Assembly: GCA_014860845.1 (NCBI GenBank)
Contig: JACZIY010000497.1
Location: 1-14,020, forward strand
DNA length: 14,020 bases
Source: Anaerolineaceae bacterium
Lineage (GTDB): Bacteria; Chloroflexota; Anaerolineae; Anaerolineales; Anaerolineaceae
Direction: 5' to 3'
Below, one piece after another: positions 1 through 7,053 of the stretch. The notes under the pieces were generated by a model, which saw only the letters and a program-made list of their open reading frames with translations, made no database searches and had not been told where the DNA came from. Both the position numbers and the translations under genes were made by a program. Every line of letters begins with the position of its first letter. Position 1 is the stretch's first letter.

Positions 1-1259
1 GATACACAGGCTGCCCATTGATTGGGATTCTGACGTACCTCCAACGGCAGGCTATGTGCGGCTACCACATCACTAATTTCCAGTCGTCCACCGGGTTTGA
101 GCACCCGATAGATTTCCTGGAATGCCTGGGTCTTATCCTCGGTCAGGTTGATCACACAGTTGGAAATGACCACATCCACGCTATTGTCATCGACCGGTAA
201 ATTCTCAGCCTCCCCCTGCCGAAACTCAACCTGATGGTAGCCATGTTTTATAGCTGATGTGCGGGATCGTTTTAACATCGCCAGTGTCATATCCACACCG
301 ATCACATGGCCTTCAGGTCCGACGCGATTAGCTGCCAGGAAGACATCGATGCCACCACCGGATCCGATGTCGAGCACCGTATCTCCTGGTTTGAGACATG
401 CCATCGCCAAAGGATTGCCACAACCGAGAGAGATGTCGCCTGCTTCTTCCGGAATGACTTTTAATTCATCGAATTGATAGAGGTTATTTTCGGATGCTTG
501 CGGGGCACAACGGGGTTGCTCCACGATTCGATAGCCATTGGAAGGTTGGGCAGGACTGCAGCCACAACCACATCCGCTTTCGGCAATAACTCCATATGAT
601 TGCTGCACATCCGCTTTGCGACTGATATGTTTGGATCCAACAGCGATGAAAGTACTGATTTCGGCAGTACGTGAAGTATCCGTCTGACTGGTTCCACAAC
701 AATTAGAACCACTGCAACTGATGTACGAATTTACCAGTCCCGCTGCTTTGAACCAGACCATGACTTGATCTCGCTTGAAACCCGGCCATTCATCCGCCAT
801 TTCTTCTTGCAACCAGGTGTGGGTGTGCAGATCCAAATCGCTGATCAATAAGCGTCCGCCTGGTTTAAGCAGACGAGCCATTTCCTGAATGGCAGCCAAT
901 GGGTCAGGCGCATGATGTAAATACATATTGGCAAAAACTGCGTCCAGACTGGCATCAGGAAGGGGAATTGTTCTGCCTTCAGCTAAGTGAAAAGATGTGT
1001 TCGTGTGGGTGGAGAGGTTCTTTTTTGCCTGTGACAACATTTCTTCGGATGCATCTACCAGGTGAACCATCGTCACGTGTTCTACCAGAGCACGGCTCAG
1101 AAACCCACTTCCCGCACCAATATCAGCCACGACCATTTCTGGCAGGAGATAAGCTTTGGCGATGACTTCTTCTCGTAAAGAGTCAGGGAAAAAGCCTTTG
1201 CGTAGATCATCCCATTGTTCAGCAACTTCTATAAAATAGGTGTTTGATTTTGATTGCAT
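1..1259 (-). CDS. arsM: Fusion of a SAM methyltransferase domain to ArsM arsenite methyltransferase (3' part outside window)
   Basis: One reading frame is open from the ATG at 1259 to the left edge (419 codons, no stop), so the C-terminus is missing. Residues 1 to about 180 form a class I SAM methyltransferase with motif D46-IGAGSG-52 and a KPGGRLLISD strand. A cysteine-rich hinge follows (C182, C187-C188, C230, C232, C234, C251). The second domain is ArsM-like: LGCGNP with C280, motif D297-IGSGGG-303, ISNCVINLTEDK with C368, and WAAC with C418. ArsM methylates As(III) with SAM in the cytoplasm; C280, C368 and C418 fit the conserved arsenite-binding cysteines of that family. Typical bacterial ArsM proteins have one methyltransferase domain, so the N-terminal half is extra; it resembles methyltransferases encoded next to or fused with ArsR. 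The ribosome site GAAAGG lies 9 nt before the ATG. It sits 64 bp downstream of arsR with its own operator-like palindrome. The ArsM assignment is strong; the role of the first domain is unknown. Confidence 0.88.
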   Translation of the reverse strand, partial: MQSKSNTYFIEVAEQWDDLRKGFFPDSLREEVIAKAYLLPEMVVADIGAGSGFLSRALVEHVTMVHLVDASEEMLSQAKKNLSTHTNTSFHLAEGRTIPLPDASLDAVFANMYLHHAPDPLAAIQEMARLLKPGGRLLISDLDLHTHTWLQEEMADEWPGFKRDQVMVWFKAAGLVNSYISCSGSNCCGTSQTDTSRTAEISTFIAVGSKHISRKADVQQSYGVIAESGCGCGCSPAQPSNGYRIVEQPRCAPQASENNLYQFDELKVIPEEAGDISLGCGNPLAMACLKPGDTVLDIGSGGGIDVFLAANRVGPEGHVIGVDMTLAMLKRSRTSAIKHGYHQVEFRQGEAENLPVDDNSVDVVISNCVINLTEDKTQAFQEIYRVLKPGGRLEISDVVAAHSLPLEVRQNPNQWAACV

Positions 1260-1275
1260 TGCTATATACCTTTCT

Positions 1276-1295
1276 TTATCGTAATTTTACGATAA
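1276..1295. promoter_or_regulatory. Probable ArsR operator in front of arsM
   Basis: Perfect inverted repeat with 8-bp arms, TTATCGTA and TACGATAA, around a 4-base loop ATTT. Its core (1278-1293) matches 14 of 16 bases of the repeat at 1696-1711 over the arsR promoter. On the minus strand it contains TAAAAT, a possible -10, but no good -35 lies 16-18 bases upstream. ArsR binding is inferred from position and from the repeated sequence. Confidence 0.7.
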
Positions 1296-1323
1296 TTATG
1301 AAAAAAAATTTATTATGATGCAT

Positions 1324-1680
1324 CTATCCAGAAAAACCATGTTTATGATTGACAACAAACCGTCTATTCTCAGGTGCTGGACAACATTCCGGCAGCCAAT
1401 TATCGATTTTTGATTTCATCCAGCGGATACCAGCGTCATTCAGGCAGTAACAGGTCGCAGGACCTTCGATTTCACCGCTGATCAGACCTGCTTCACGCAG
1501 TACTTTGAGATGTTGGCTGACAGTGGATTGCGCCAGATCGGTCAATTCAACGATATCACCGGTGATGCATATTTTATTCTCAGCCAGAATGTGCATAATA
1601 CGAAAGCGGATCGGGTTACCTAGAGCTTTTAGCATGGCAGCTAGGCGCTGATCGTCAAGTGTGAGCGGGTGTTTTTCCAT
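1324..1680 (-). CDS. arsR: ArsR-family metalloregulatory repressor
   Basis: 118-residue winged-helix protein, the usual length for ArsR/SmtB repressors. It has the LKALGNPIRFRIM start (residues 17-29), a recognition helix region TDLAQSTVSQHLKVLREAGLI (47-67) and a wing ending in CYCLNDAG. Cysteines occur at C38, C77, C79 and as a C-terminal pair C99-C100 in ECCP. The C-terminal pair recalls the As(III) site of the Acidithiobacillus ferrooxidans type of ArsR, whose ligands lie near the C-terminus, rather than the E. coli CVC site in the recognition helix, which is absent here. It is upstream of arsM on the same strand and should repress itself and arsM until arsenite binds. The start has AAGGAA about 7 nt upstream. 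Family is certain; the exact metal ligands are inferred. Confidence 0.93.
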   Translation of the reverse strand: MEKHPLTLDDQRLAAMLKALGNPIRFRIMHILAENKICITGDIVELTDLAQSTVSQHLKVLREAGLISGEIEGPATCYCLNDAGIRWMKSKIDNWLPECCPAPENRRFVVNHKHGFSG

Positions 1681-1695
1681 ATTTTATTTCCTTAT

Positions 1696-1711
1696 ATCGG
1701 TATTTTACGAT
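1696..1711. promoter_or_regulatory. Probable ArsR operator overlapping the arsR -10
   Basis: Imperfect inverted repeat ATCGGTATTTTACGAT, 14 of 16 bases identical to the core of the palindrome before arsM. It covers the -10 hexamer of the arsR promoter, so a bound repressor would block RNA polymerase. Autoregulation of this kind is usual for arsR. Binding itself is inferred. Confidence 0.7.
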
Positions 1712-1730
1712 TTAATAAGAAATTTGTCAA
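1702..1730 (-). promoter_or_regulatory. Sigma-70-type promoter of arsR
   Basis: Reading the minus strand, TTGACA (1730-1725, perfect -35) is followed by a 17-base spacer and TAAAAT (1707-1702, 5 of 6 to TATAAT). It lies about 20 nt before the arsR ATG at 1680. The putative operator overlaps the -10. Confidence 0.85.
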
Positions 1731-1866
1731 TACAGAAGACCAATTCTTGTTTCGGAATAAGAAATTTAAATTACAAATTTCATATAAATCCTCCCCAGTT
1801 GGCTAGTGACTCCAGGCAAAAGATTCGGTAAGATAAATATACAACCAGTTAAGTAAGGAGGTTGGT

Positions 1867-2121
1867 ATGGCAGCTTTAGAATTTAAACAAAACCTAATTT
1901 CCATTCAAAATTCGTTCACCCAAAACAGATTTGATTTTAGAAGATTTTTGCATCCAAGACTAGGTATGCTGATTTCTATTGGATTAATTCTCATTGGAAT
2001 CAGTTTGCCGATCTTAATAATATTTCAGATAATTCCAGGAAACTTCGCGATTATTTTTTTGGGATTTGGCTTGGTTTCAACAGGTAGCACATTAACTCTA
2101 ATTAAATGTGGAGATGTCTAA
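1867..2121 (+). CDS. Small two-helix membrane protein, unknown function
   Basis: 84 residues, not recognised as any named family. The first 30 residues are polar and basic near the membrane (R25-R26, R31). Two hydrophobic segments follow at about residues 33-53 and 59-79, split by a short Q54-IIPGN turn, giving a helical hairpin. A strong ribosome site AGGAGG lies 5 nt before the ATG, which is the main reason to accept such a short gene. It diverges from arsR across a 186-base gap and is followed by the serine hydrolase gene, but neither neighbour explains it. It could be an orphan small membrane protein; no function is proposed. Confidence 0.6.
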   Translation: MAALEFKQNLISIQNSFTQNRFDFRRFLHPRLGMLISIGLILIGISLPILIIFQIIPGNFAIIFLGFGLVSTGSTLTLIKCGDV

Positions 2122-2319
2122 GCATTCATAAAAAGAACATATAGAAAATAAATTTCTACTGGTTGGCGTTTTCTAACGAGATCTCACCCTTAAAAACCTT
2201 CAATGCTCCAGAAATTTTAATTGAGATTGAAAACTAGCCATTTAGGCGGTTGTTTTCGCGACTCGTTTAATGGATAAATAATTTGGAGAGGTTTTTATAA
2301 GATCCGGAGGGAGAGATCG

Positions 2320-4143
2320 ATGATACCCGTGATTAAGAAATTAATGATTGTTTTTCTTCTGCTTACCTTCTTATTAAGTTCATGTTCAGAAAAGGAATTC
2401 GATCAAGAGGAATTCATTCCTGAAAGAGATAATCAAGATGAAAATGTTTATGAAGATGGTTCTAAATTAGATTCCGCCCAGAAGGAATACTATGAGACCT
2501 TCTCCTCCGCACTTTTACCATCTACTCAATTATTGAGTGGGTTTGAGTTCAACGGTCCACTCAATGAAGAAGCTCTCACACCTCCTCCTGTTGTAACCTC
2601 AAACAGGTATGTTTTTGAGGGCCGTTTGGAATTACTGAATGAAGAGAAGGGTGGACACATGCAAGTTTTGCGTGGCGATTTACCCAACGAATTCTCATAT
2701 CTACCTGCGTTTGATTTCGCATTTGTGCAAGCAGGTGGATATCTAATCCCTGTCCAAAGGGGAATAATTGTTGCTAATCACCCCATCTGGAATATTATTC
2801 TGGAACCTGGACGTGTCTGGCAGGAATCTGGAGATGGTGAATATTCCCGGGCTGCCATCCCTTTTACTCTGGTTCCCAAAGGTAGTAATGCCACTTTTAA
2901 TGGCACTTTGACATTTCTTTTTTCTGATGGAAGCATCTCCAAAGTTTGGTATCAGGTAACGCAGGAAACCACCACTCAGGTTCAGGCTAATTTGTGGGGG
3001 TTATTGGATGCTGTGTATCACCCTGAAATGATCCCGGAAGCAGCCCGAATTCGAACGGACTTTGAAGCTGAAATCAATGAACGAATGCCTGTAAAAGCAA
3101 TTGAAGATCTCAGCAAAGAATATCCCGGTATTGATGTGAATGCCTTTGGTGCCGGGGTTAGCGCAGACCATATGACCTGGTATGGCGTGGTTGTGAATGG
3201 TGTCAATTATGTTGGTGGTTGTCAAACACGATTTGGGCCTTATCCCTTCTGCGAATCGATGCGTGCAGCATCTTACTCAACTGCCAAGTCGGCTTTTGTC
3301 AGCATTGCGATGATGCGGCTGGCACAAAAATATGATGTGGATTGGAATGAAATGCTGATCAAGGATTATGTGCCTGAATATACATCCAGTGCCGGGGATT
3401 GGGAGAATGTTACCTTCAACCACGCGATCGATATGTCCACAGGGAATTATTTCTCAGCTGGTTTTATGTCGGACGACGAAAGTGAGAAAATGGGGGTGTT
3501 TTTTGGTGCCCAACCTTATGAAAACCGAATCAAAGAAGCTTTCAGCGCACCCCACAAGTCGGATCCAGGCGTAAAGTGGGTATATCGTACCAGTGATACA
3601 TTTATCCTTACCCGGGCGTTGCATAATTTTCTGCAAAGGATGGAGGGGGATTCGGCAGATATTTATCAATTTGTTGTTGATGAGATTTACCAACCACTCG
3701 GGATAGGACCTGGTTTTTTTACGACAATGCGTACAGCTGACAATAACTGGCAAGGGCAGGCGGAGGGTGGTTATGGGCAGTGGTGGACCCCGGATGATAT
3801 CACCAGAATTGGGGATTTTCTTCTCAAGGAGAAAGGTCAAGTTATCGAAGAACAGGTTTTGAAACCGGAATTATTAGCTGCTTCATTGCATCAAGACCCT
3901 GATGACGGTGGGGTAAGAATTGATAACCAACGTATGTATAACAATGCTTTTTGGGCGACACATTTTACCGAATCCAATGGTTTTGATTGTGAATTCTGGG
4001 TTCCCCAGATGCTAGGTGTCAGTGGGAACCTTGTAGCGCTGTTTCCCAATGGCATTACATATTACTATTTTAGTGACAATGATGAATTTGTTTATATTCA
4101 AGCTCTCAGGGAATCCAATAAGATCATTCCTTTGTGCCCCTAA
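2320..4143 (+). CDS. Lipoprotein serine hydrolase of the beta-lactamase / penicillin-binding (SxxK) superfamily
   Basis: 607 residues. A basic start, a hydrophobic stretch (residues 8-19) and a lipobox LSSC with C22 indicate a secreted lipoprotein. An acidic linker runs to about 55. Residues about 85-250 form an extra N-terminal region not assigned to a family. The catalytic domain begins near 270: S320-T-A-K323 is the SxxK nucleophile motif, preceded by a cysteine-rich CQTRFGPYPFCES loop; HAIDMSTGNY follows; Y422-R-T is the likely second motif (class C beta-lactamases have YxN, esterases often YxS). No clear KTG-type third motif is visible; S568-G-N is the nearest candidate by position. It probably hydrolyses an ester, amide or peptide outside the cell; the substrate cannot be told. 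The start has GGAGGGAG about 8 nt upstream. It is monocistronic, converging with the M23 gene. Confidence 0.85.
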   Translation: MIPVIKKLMIVFLLLTFLLSSCSEKEFDQEEFIPERDNQDENVYEDGSKLDSAQKEYYETFSSALLPSTQLLSGFEFNGPLNEEALTPPPVVTSNRYVFEGRLELLNEEKGGHMQVLRGDLPNEFSYLPAFDFAFVQAGGYLIPVQRGIIVANHPIWNIILEPGRVWQESGDGEYSRAAIPFTLVPKGSNATFNGTLTFLFSDGSISKVWYQVTQETTTQVQANLWGLLDAVYHPEMIPEAARIRTDFEAEINERMPVKAIEDLSKEYPGIDVNAFGAGVSADHMTWYGVVVNGVNYVGGCQTRFGPYPFCESMRAASYSTAKSAFVSIAMMRLAQKYDVDWNEMLIKDYVPEYTSSAGDWENVTFNHAIDMSTGNYFSAGFMSDDESEKMGVFFGAQPYENRIKEAFSAPHKSDPGVKWVYRTSDTFILTRALHNFLQRMEGDSADIYQFVVDEIYQPLGIGPGFFTTMRTADNNWQGQAEGGYGQWWTPDDITRIGDFLLKEKGQVIEEQVLKPELLAASLHQDPDDGGVRIDNQRMYNNAFWATHFTESNGFDCEFWVPQMLGVSGNLVALFPNGITYYYFSDNDEFVYIQALRESNKIIPLCP

Positions 4144-4218
4144 TGGAGGTTATGCAAAAAACACACATATAGAATGTACAGTGTTTTAATTATAGAAAAG
4201 TCCATACAGTGAAAGTAA

Positions 4219-4234
4219 AGTTGTTCTGACAACT
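4219..4234. terminator. Small hairpin between convergent genes, possible weak terminator
   Basis: AGTTGT-TCTG-ACAACT gives a perfect 6-bp stem with a 4-base loop between the serine hydrolase stop (4143) and the M23 stop (4296). The flanking T-rich stretches on either strand are short and interrupted, so terminator function is only a possibility. Confidence 0.3.
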
Positions 4235-4295
4235 ATTGCAAGTTTTACCTAAAGCCAAATAACAAGTGAAGAGGGTCTATCTTTAAATAATATCC

Positions 4296-4976
4296 TCATA
4301 GTTTACGAATCCTGTTTGTTGCCTTAGGGATACCATTTTGTACGAGGTGCCAGTTGCCATTCTGAAGGACTTCATAGGTACGAAAACAGCATGGAATGCC
4401 TTGTGCTTTCCATGGATCTGGATGATCCATCATTTGGAAGTGTAAATGAGGAGCTGTCGAATTTCCAGAATGTCCAACATTTGCAAGCTGTTGGCCTGGA
4501 ATGACTTTGTCGCCTGGGGAGACTTTGATTGAGCCTGTTTGAGCATGTGCATAGACAGCATACCCGTTGTTGGTTTCGATGATGATGAAATTTCCGGAGA
4601 GTGATCGGAAATCAATCATTTGCTTAGAATTTAAAGACCGGGTATTTTTGAGATTTATAGAGAAGTCTCTTACCAGGTGGACGGGATTCCGCTCAGGACA
4701 GCCATCCTCTGCTTGAACAACCACTCCGGCGGCCACAGAAAAGATGGATTGACCCCAACCATAACAATCCTGTAAACGAACGCCGAGAAAAAGGTAATGG
4801 AGCGGGTTAGGTCGATAGAAACGCATTCTTCGATTTCCCGGATCAATCCCAACGAAATCATAAGCGTATCTCTCACCAAACAAATCCGTTCCATGGCTTG
4901 GAACTTTCGTTCCGGGAGTATTGGGTGTAATCCATTCGCCCCTGAGAGGGAAATCGACTACAGCTAGCACATTCAA
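4296..4976 (-). CDS. M23-family (LytM-type) zinc metallopeptidase
   Basis: The recognisable protein begins at FPLRGEW and is about 226 residues from a TTG at 4976, which has GAGG 6 nt upstream. The frame stays open to an ATG at 5222, but that stretch runs through the end of the CPBP gene and looks like non-coding overlap; GTG 4970 and TTG 5033 (overlapping the upstream TGA as TTGA) are alternatives. Numbered from 4976, likely zinc and catalytic residues are H28 (SHGTD), D40 (YAYDF), H144 (YAHA) and H177/H179 (HLHFQ). The usual compact HxGxD motif is replaced by a His and Asp 12 residues apart. A glycine-rich PGDKVIPGQQLANVGHSGNS loop precedes HLH, as in M23 domains. M23 enzymes cut peptidoglycan peptides or other glycine-containing peptides. 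No signal peptide is seen with this start, so location is uncertain. It is directly downstream of the CPBP gene, likely co-transcribed. Confidence 0.8.
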   Translation of the reverse strand: MNVLAVVDFPLRGEWITPNTPGTKVPSHGTDLFGERYAYDFVGIDPGNRRMRFYRPNPLHYLFLGVRLQDCYGWGQSIFSVAAGVVVQAEDGCPERNPVHLVRDFSINLKNTRSLNSKQMIDFRSLSGNFIIIETNNGYAVYAHAQTGSIKVSPGDKVIPGQQLANVGHSGNSTAPHLHFQMMDHPDPWKAQGIPCCFRTYEVLQNGNWHLVQNGIPKATNRIRKL

Positions 4977-5029
4977 TCTAATCCTCGCTTTTATGAAGTA
5001 AACGCTTGATTTTACTTTGTTCCTTGTCC

Positions 5030-5800
5030 TCAAAGCATGAATGAAATAATCATCCCAGCTGTATTCAAAAGGCAATGAGCCCATATACTGAGAAAAATGT
5101 TTCTTTTCCAAGCCACTGCATAACTGAGTGGGAGAAATGCAAGGATGCGGGAAAGGTTCTGCCAGGGTGTGAAGAAATGATATAGAGAGAAGAGTAAAAC
5201 ATTGATCAATGGCGACCACCACTTAGTAGCAGGTATACGGGGTAACAAGTAACCGCGGAAGTAAAACTCCTCAACGATCGGACCGGCGAATCCATTTAGA
5301 AGGAATCCAGCGATGATCGTGATTGTAATCGCAGATTTCGAATACTGAGATATATTACCAAGAAGATTGTTAGGGGATGACCAAGCTGGAAACCAGGCAA
5401 AGAGAGTTTCGCTAATAAGAGAGTCTAATTTTGGAAGCAGGGTAAATATCAGTCCACCCCAAGCAAACAGAGAAATAATTATCAAGATCATTTTCCCGAT
5501 TGGCATGCGCTCTCTAAAAAGTACAATTCCATTTAGGGAATAGTGCCCATTCCTTTTTTTCCCTTGGTAAAACAGGAAACCAAGTTCAAAAGGGATCAAG
5601 ATCAATAGAATCGCCAGATATAGCGACAGGATTGGAGGAAAACCTCTCTGTATCAGGCTGGGAGCTATCAGGAAGAAAAATGCAGTGATCAGGCCACCAG
5701 GAAGGAGATGTAGGAGGATTGTTTGCGGAAGGGTATGTTTCCGAATCGGATATACTCCAGGATCAGTTTGAAAATTTCCATCACTCGTATTTTGAGCCAT
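5030..5800 (-). CDS. CPBP-family intramembrane glutamic endopeptidase (CAAX protease-like)
   Basis: 256 residues with several hydrophobic helices. The three CPBP (Rce1/Abi) motifs are present: E177-E178-F-Y-F-R182 (EExxxR), H208 in FSLYHFF, and H242-xxx-N246 in WAHCLLN. These residues form the active site of the family, which includes CAAX prenyl proteases, bacteriocin-immunity proteins and membrane-anchoring factors. The start ATG has GAGGA 9 nt upstream and an extended -10 promoter lies about 65-75 bp before it. The stop overlaps the possible TTG start of the M23 gene, suggesting an operon of two proteases. The substrate is unknown. Confidence 0.9.
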   Translation of the reverse strand: MAQNTSDGNFQTDPGVYPIRKHTLPQTILLHLLPGGLITAFFFLIAPSLIQRGFPPILSLYLAILLILIPFELGFLFYQGKKRNGHYSLNGIVLFRERMPIGKMILIIISLFAWGGLIFTLLPKLDSLISETLFAWFPAWSSPNNLLGNISQYSKSAITITIIAGFLLNGFAGPIVEEFYFRGYLLPRIPATKWWSPLINVLLFSLYHFFTPWQNLSRILAFLPLSYAVAWKRNIFLSIWAHCLLNTAGMIISFML

Positions 5801-6228
5801 GATTTTTTATCCTCAGTTAAAAAGGGTAGTTCAGAAAGGATTACTGCTTTGCTTTTGTACACTGAAATTATAGCATTCGACCAAATGTAAAAACACTAGC
5901 CAAATAGGGAGTCTTCTAAAACTATGAATGCGTCTCAAGATTGAACCAGCTGAAATTCCACAATCTTTCAGCACACTTGGTGGAAGAATTTAAGGATGAC
6001 AACAGGCCAGCTAAAGATTTTTTGGATTGGAATTTAACCAGGTTGACCTTTTCCAGGTTAGCCTAAACCATTGTACATTGACTGTATTTCGCAAGTATGT
6101 AAAAAAATGAGGGAAAAATTTTACAAAAGTATATTTTCCAAATGACAGACTTTATCAATACCCTCATTAAATTTGCTTGATTTATTCCAGCAGAAGGATT
6201 ATTTCTAAAATAATGCAGATCCGGGAAA
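5801..6228. other. Non-coding gap between the CPBP and tandem-MerR genes
   Basis: 428 bases with no gene that can be supported. It contains the CPBP promoter, a direct repeat of CCAGGTT at 6038 and 6053 (15-base period), an isolated promoter-like pair TTGACT/TAAAAA (6078-6105, plus strand) and an AT-only hairpin at 6198-6214 just past the MerR stop. An open stretch of about 45 codons on the plus strand around 5930-6065 has no ATG and no ribosome site. Confidence 0.5.
5867..5875 (-). promoter_or_regulatory. Extended -10 promoter element upstream of the CPBP gene
   Basis: On the minus strand TGCTATAAT is a perfect TATAAT with the TGn extension. The -35 region 17 bases upstream (TGTTTT) is poor, as is often the case with extended -10 promoters. 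Transcription would start about 60 nt before the CPBP ATG. Confidence 0.6.
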
Positions 6229-6981
6229 TTATTTTCTTTTTATCCACTCCTCAAGAATGCGAATCATTTCACGTGCTGTGGTTTCTAACCCCTGCAGGGT
6301 GGAGAGCCAATGATCGGTGGCGTGGAAAACATCTTCATCCGGACGCGGGGTGTCAAGGGCGTGTTTGATATCGGTGGAGCTGTCTATGTCCAGCTGGTTG
6401 AGCATACGGTAGATGGCCATCAGGCTGTAACCCGCGTTACGCAGCACCCGGATGACACGGGCACGTGCCAACTCGGGTGCGCCATATAGCCGGTAATTAT
6501 TGTGCGGATCTTTGGGGACGTCCAATAACCCGTTGCGTTCCCAGTTGCGCAATTGGTCGCTGGTAACATTCAAGTGTCGGGCAGCATCACGAATATGTAA
6601 GCCATGTCCGGTGGTATCGGCCGGGAAACCGTGTGCCCAGCGGGAGACCAACTCGGCAGCCATTTCAGCCTGGGATCGCTCAGTTTGCACCAGCACAAGA
6701 TAGCGATAGGCACTCTCCAGTGCACCTCCCAAGTCGCCACGGGCTGACTGATGAATTAATTCGAAAGCAGCCTTTCGAATGGTCTTGCCCGGCCAGGCGG
6801 TGTTCAGGGTGGTGCGTGCCAGGCGCATCTGATCGAGGTGGTCCAGAGTATAGAGCCGGTAGCCATTCGGAGCACGTGGAACCGGAGGAAGCAATCCCCA
6901 GGCTTCATACATGCGTACGGTATTGGGATGACAACCAACGATTTTGGCGATTTTGCTGGTGCTCAGGCGGTTGTAGGGCAT
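6229..6981 (-). CDS. Transcriptional regulator with two MerR-type DNA-binding domains
   Basis: 250 residues. Domain one (about 6-60) reads LSTSKIAKIVGCHPNTVRMYEAWGLLP with NGYRLY at 39-44; domain two (about 128-190) reads LHIRDAARHLNVTSDQLRNWERNGLL with NNYRLY at 161-166. Each has the MerR helix-turn-helix and wing. The region between (65-120) is helical and probably spaces them; the C-terminus is a helical tail ending IRILEEWIKRK. Classical MerR proteins have one domain and dimerise to bind a palindrome with a long -35/-10 spacer; here one chain could supply both halves or bind two half-sites. No effector-binding cysteine pattern is visible, so the signal is unknown. It starts 72 bp downstream of a methyltransferase on the same strand; CCGGAGA lies 8 nt before the ATG. 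Confidence 0.9.
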   Translation of the reverse strand: MPYNRLSTSKIAKIVGCHPNTVRMYEAWGLLPPVPRAPNGYRLYTLDHLDQMRLARTTLNTAWPGKTIRKAAFELIHQSARGDLGGALESAYRYLVLVQTERSQAEMAAELVSRWAHGFPADTTGHGLHIRDAARHLNVTSDQLRNWERNGLLDVPKDPHNNYRLYGAPELARARVIRVLRNAGYSLMAIYRMLNQLDIDSSTDIKHALDTPRPDEDVFHATDHWLSTLQGLETTAREMIRILEEWIKRK

Positions 6982-7053
6982 ACTGGGGGTCTCCGGATAA
7001 AGGGGTGAGATGGCAAGGATTAGATCTGATTATAAACAAATTTTTTGAGCGTC

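Noticed and set aside
461..1165. Open frames opposite or out of frame with the arsM fusion (461-712 minus, 899-1165 plus)
   Set aside because: They have no ribosome site and no domain; the minus frame from 1259 carries both methyltransferase domains across the same bases.
3001..3840. Several antisense frames inside the serine hydrolase gene (3001-3225, 3454-3840 minus)
   Set aside because: Shadow frames of a well-supported gene with no start signals or recognisable protein.
4977..5222. N-terminal extension of the M23 protein to the ATG at 5222
   Set aside because: The extra 82 residues run through the CPBP motifs' coding sequence in another frame, resemble neither a signal peptide nor M23 sequence, and have no ribosome site.
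5930..6065. Open stretch of about 45 codons on the plus strand in the gap after the CPBP gene
   Set aside because: No ATG or GTG with a ribosome site; no recognisable protein; length is within chance for AT-rich DNA.
6078..6105. Promoter-like TTGACT-N16-TAAAAA on the plus strand
   Set aside because: No plus-strand gene follows; a chance match in AT-rich DNA cannot be excluded and no RNA gene could be recognised downstream.
6198..6214. ATTATTT-CTA-AAATAAT hairpin after the tandem-MerR stop
   Set aside because: The stem is only A-T pairs and no T run follows on the minus strand, so it is not supported as a terminator.
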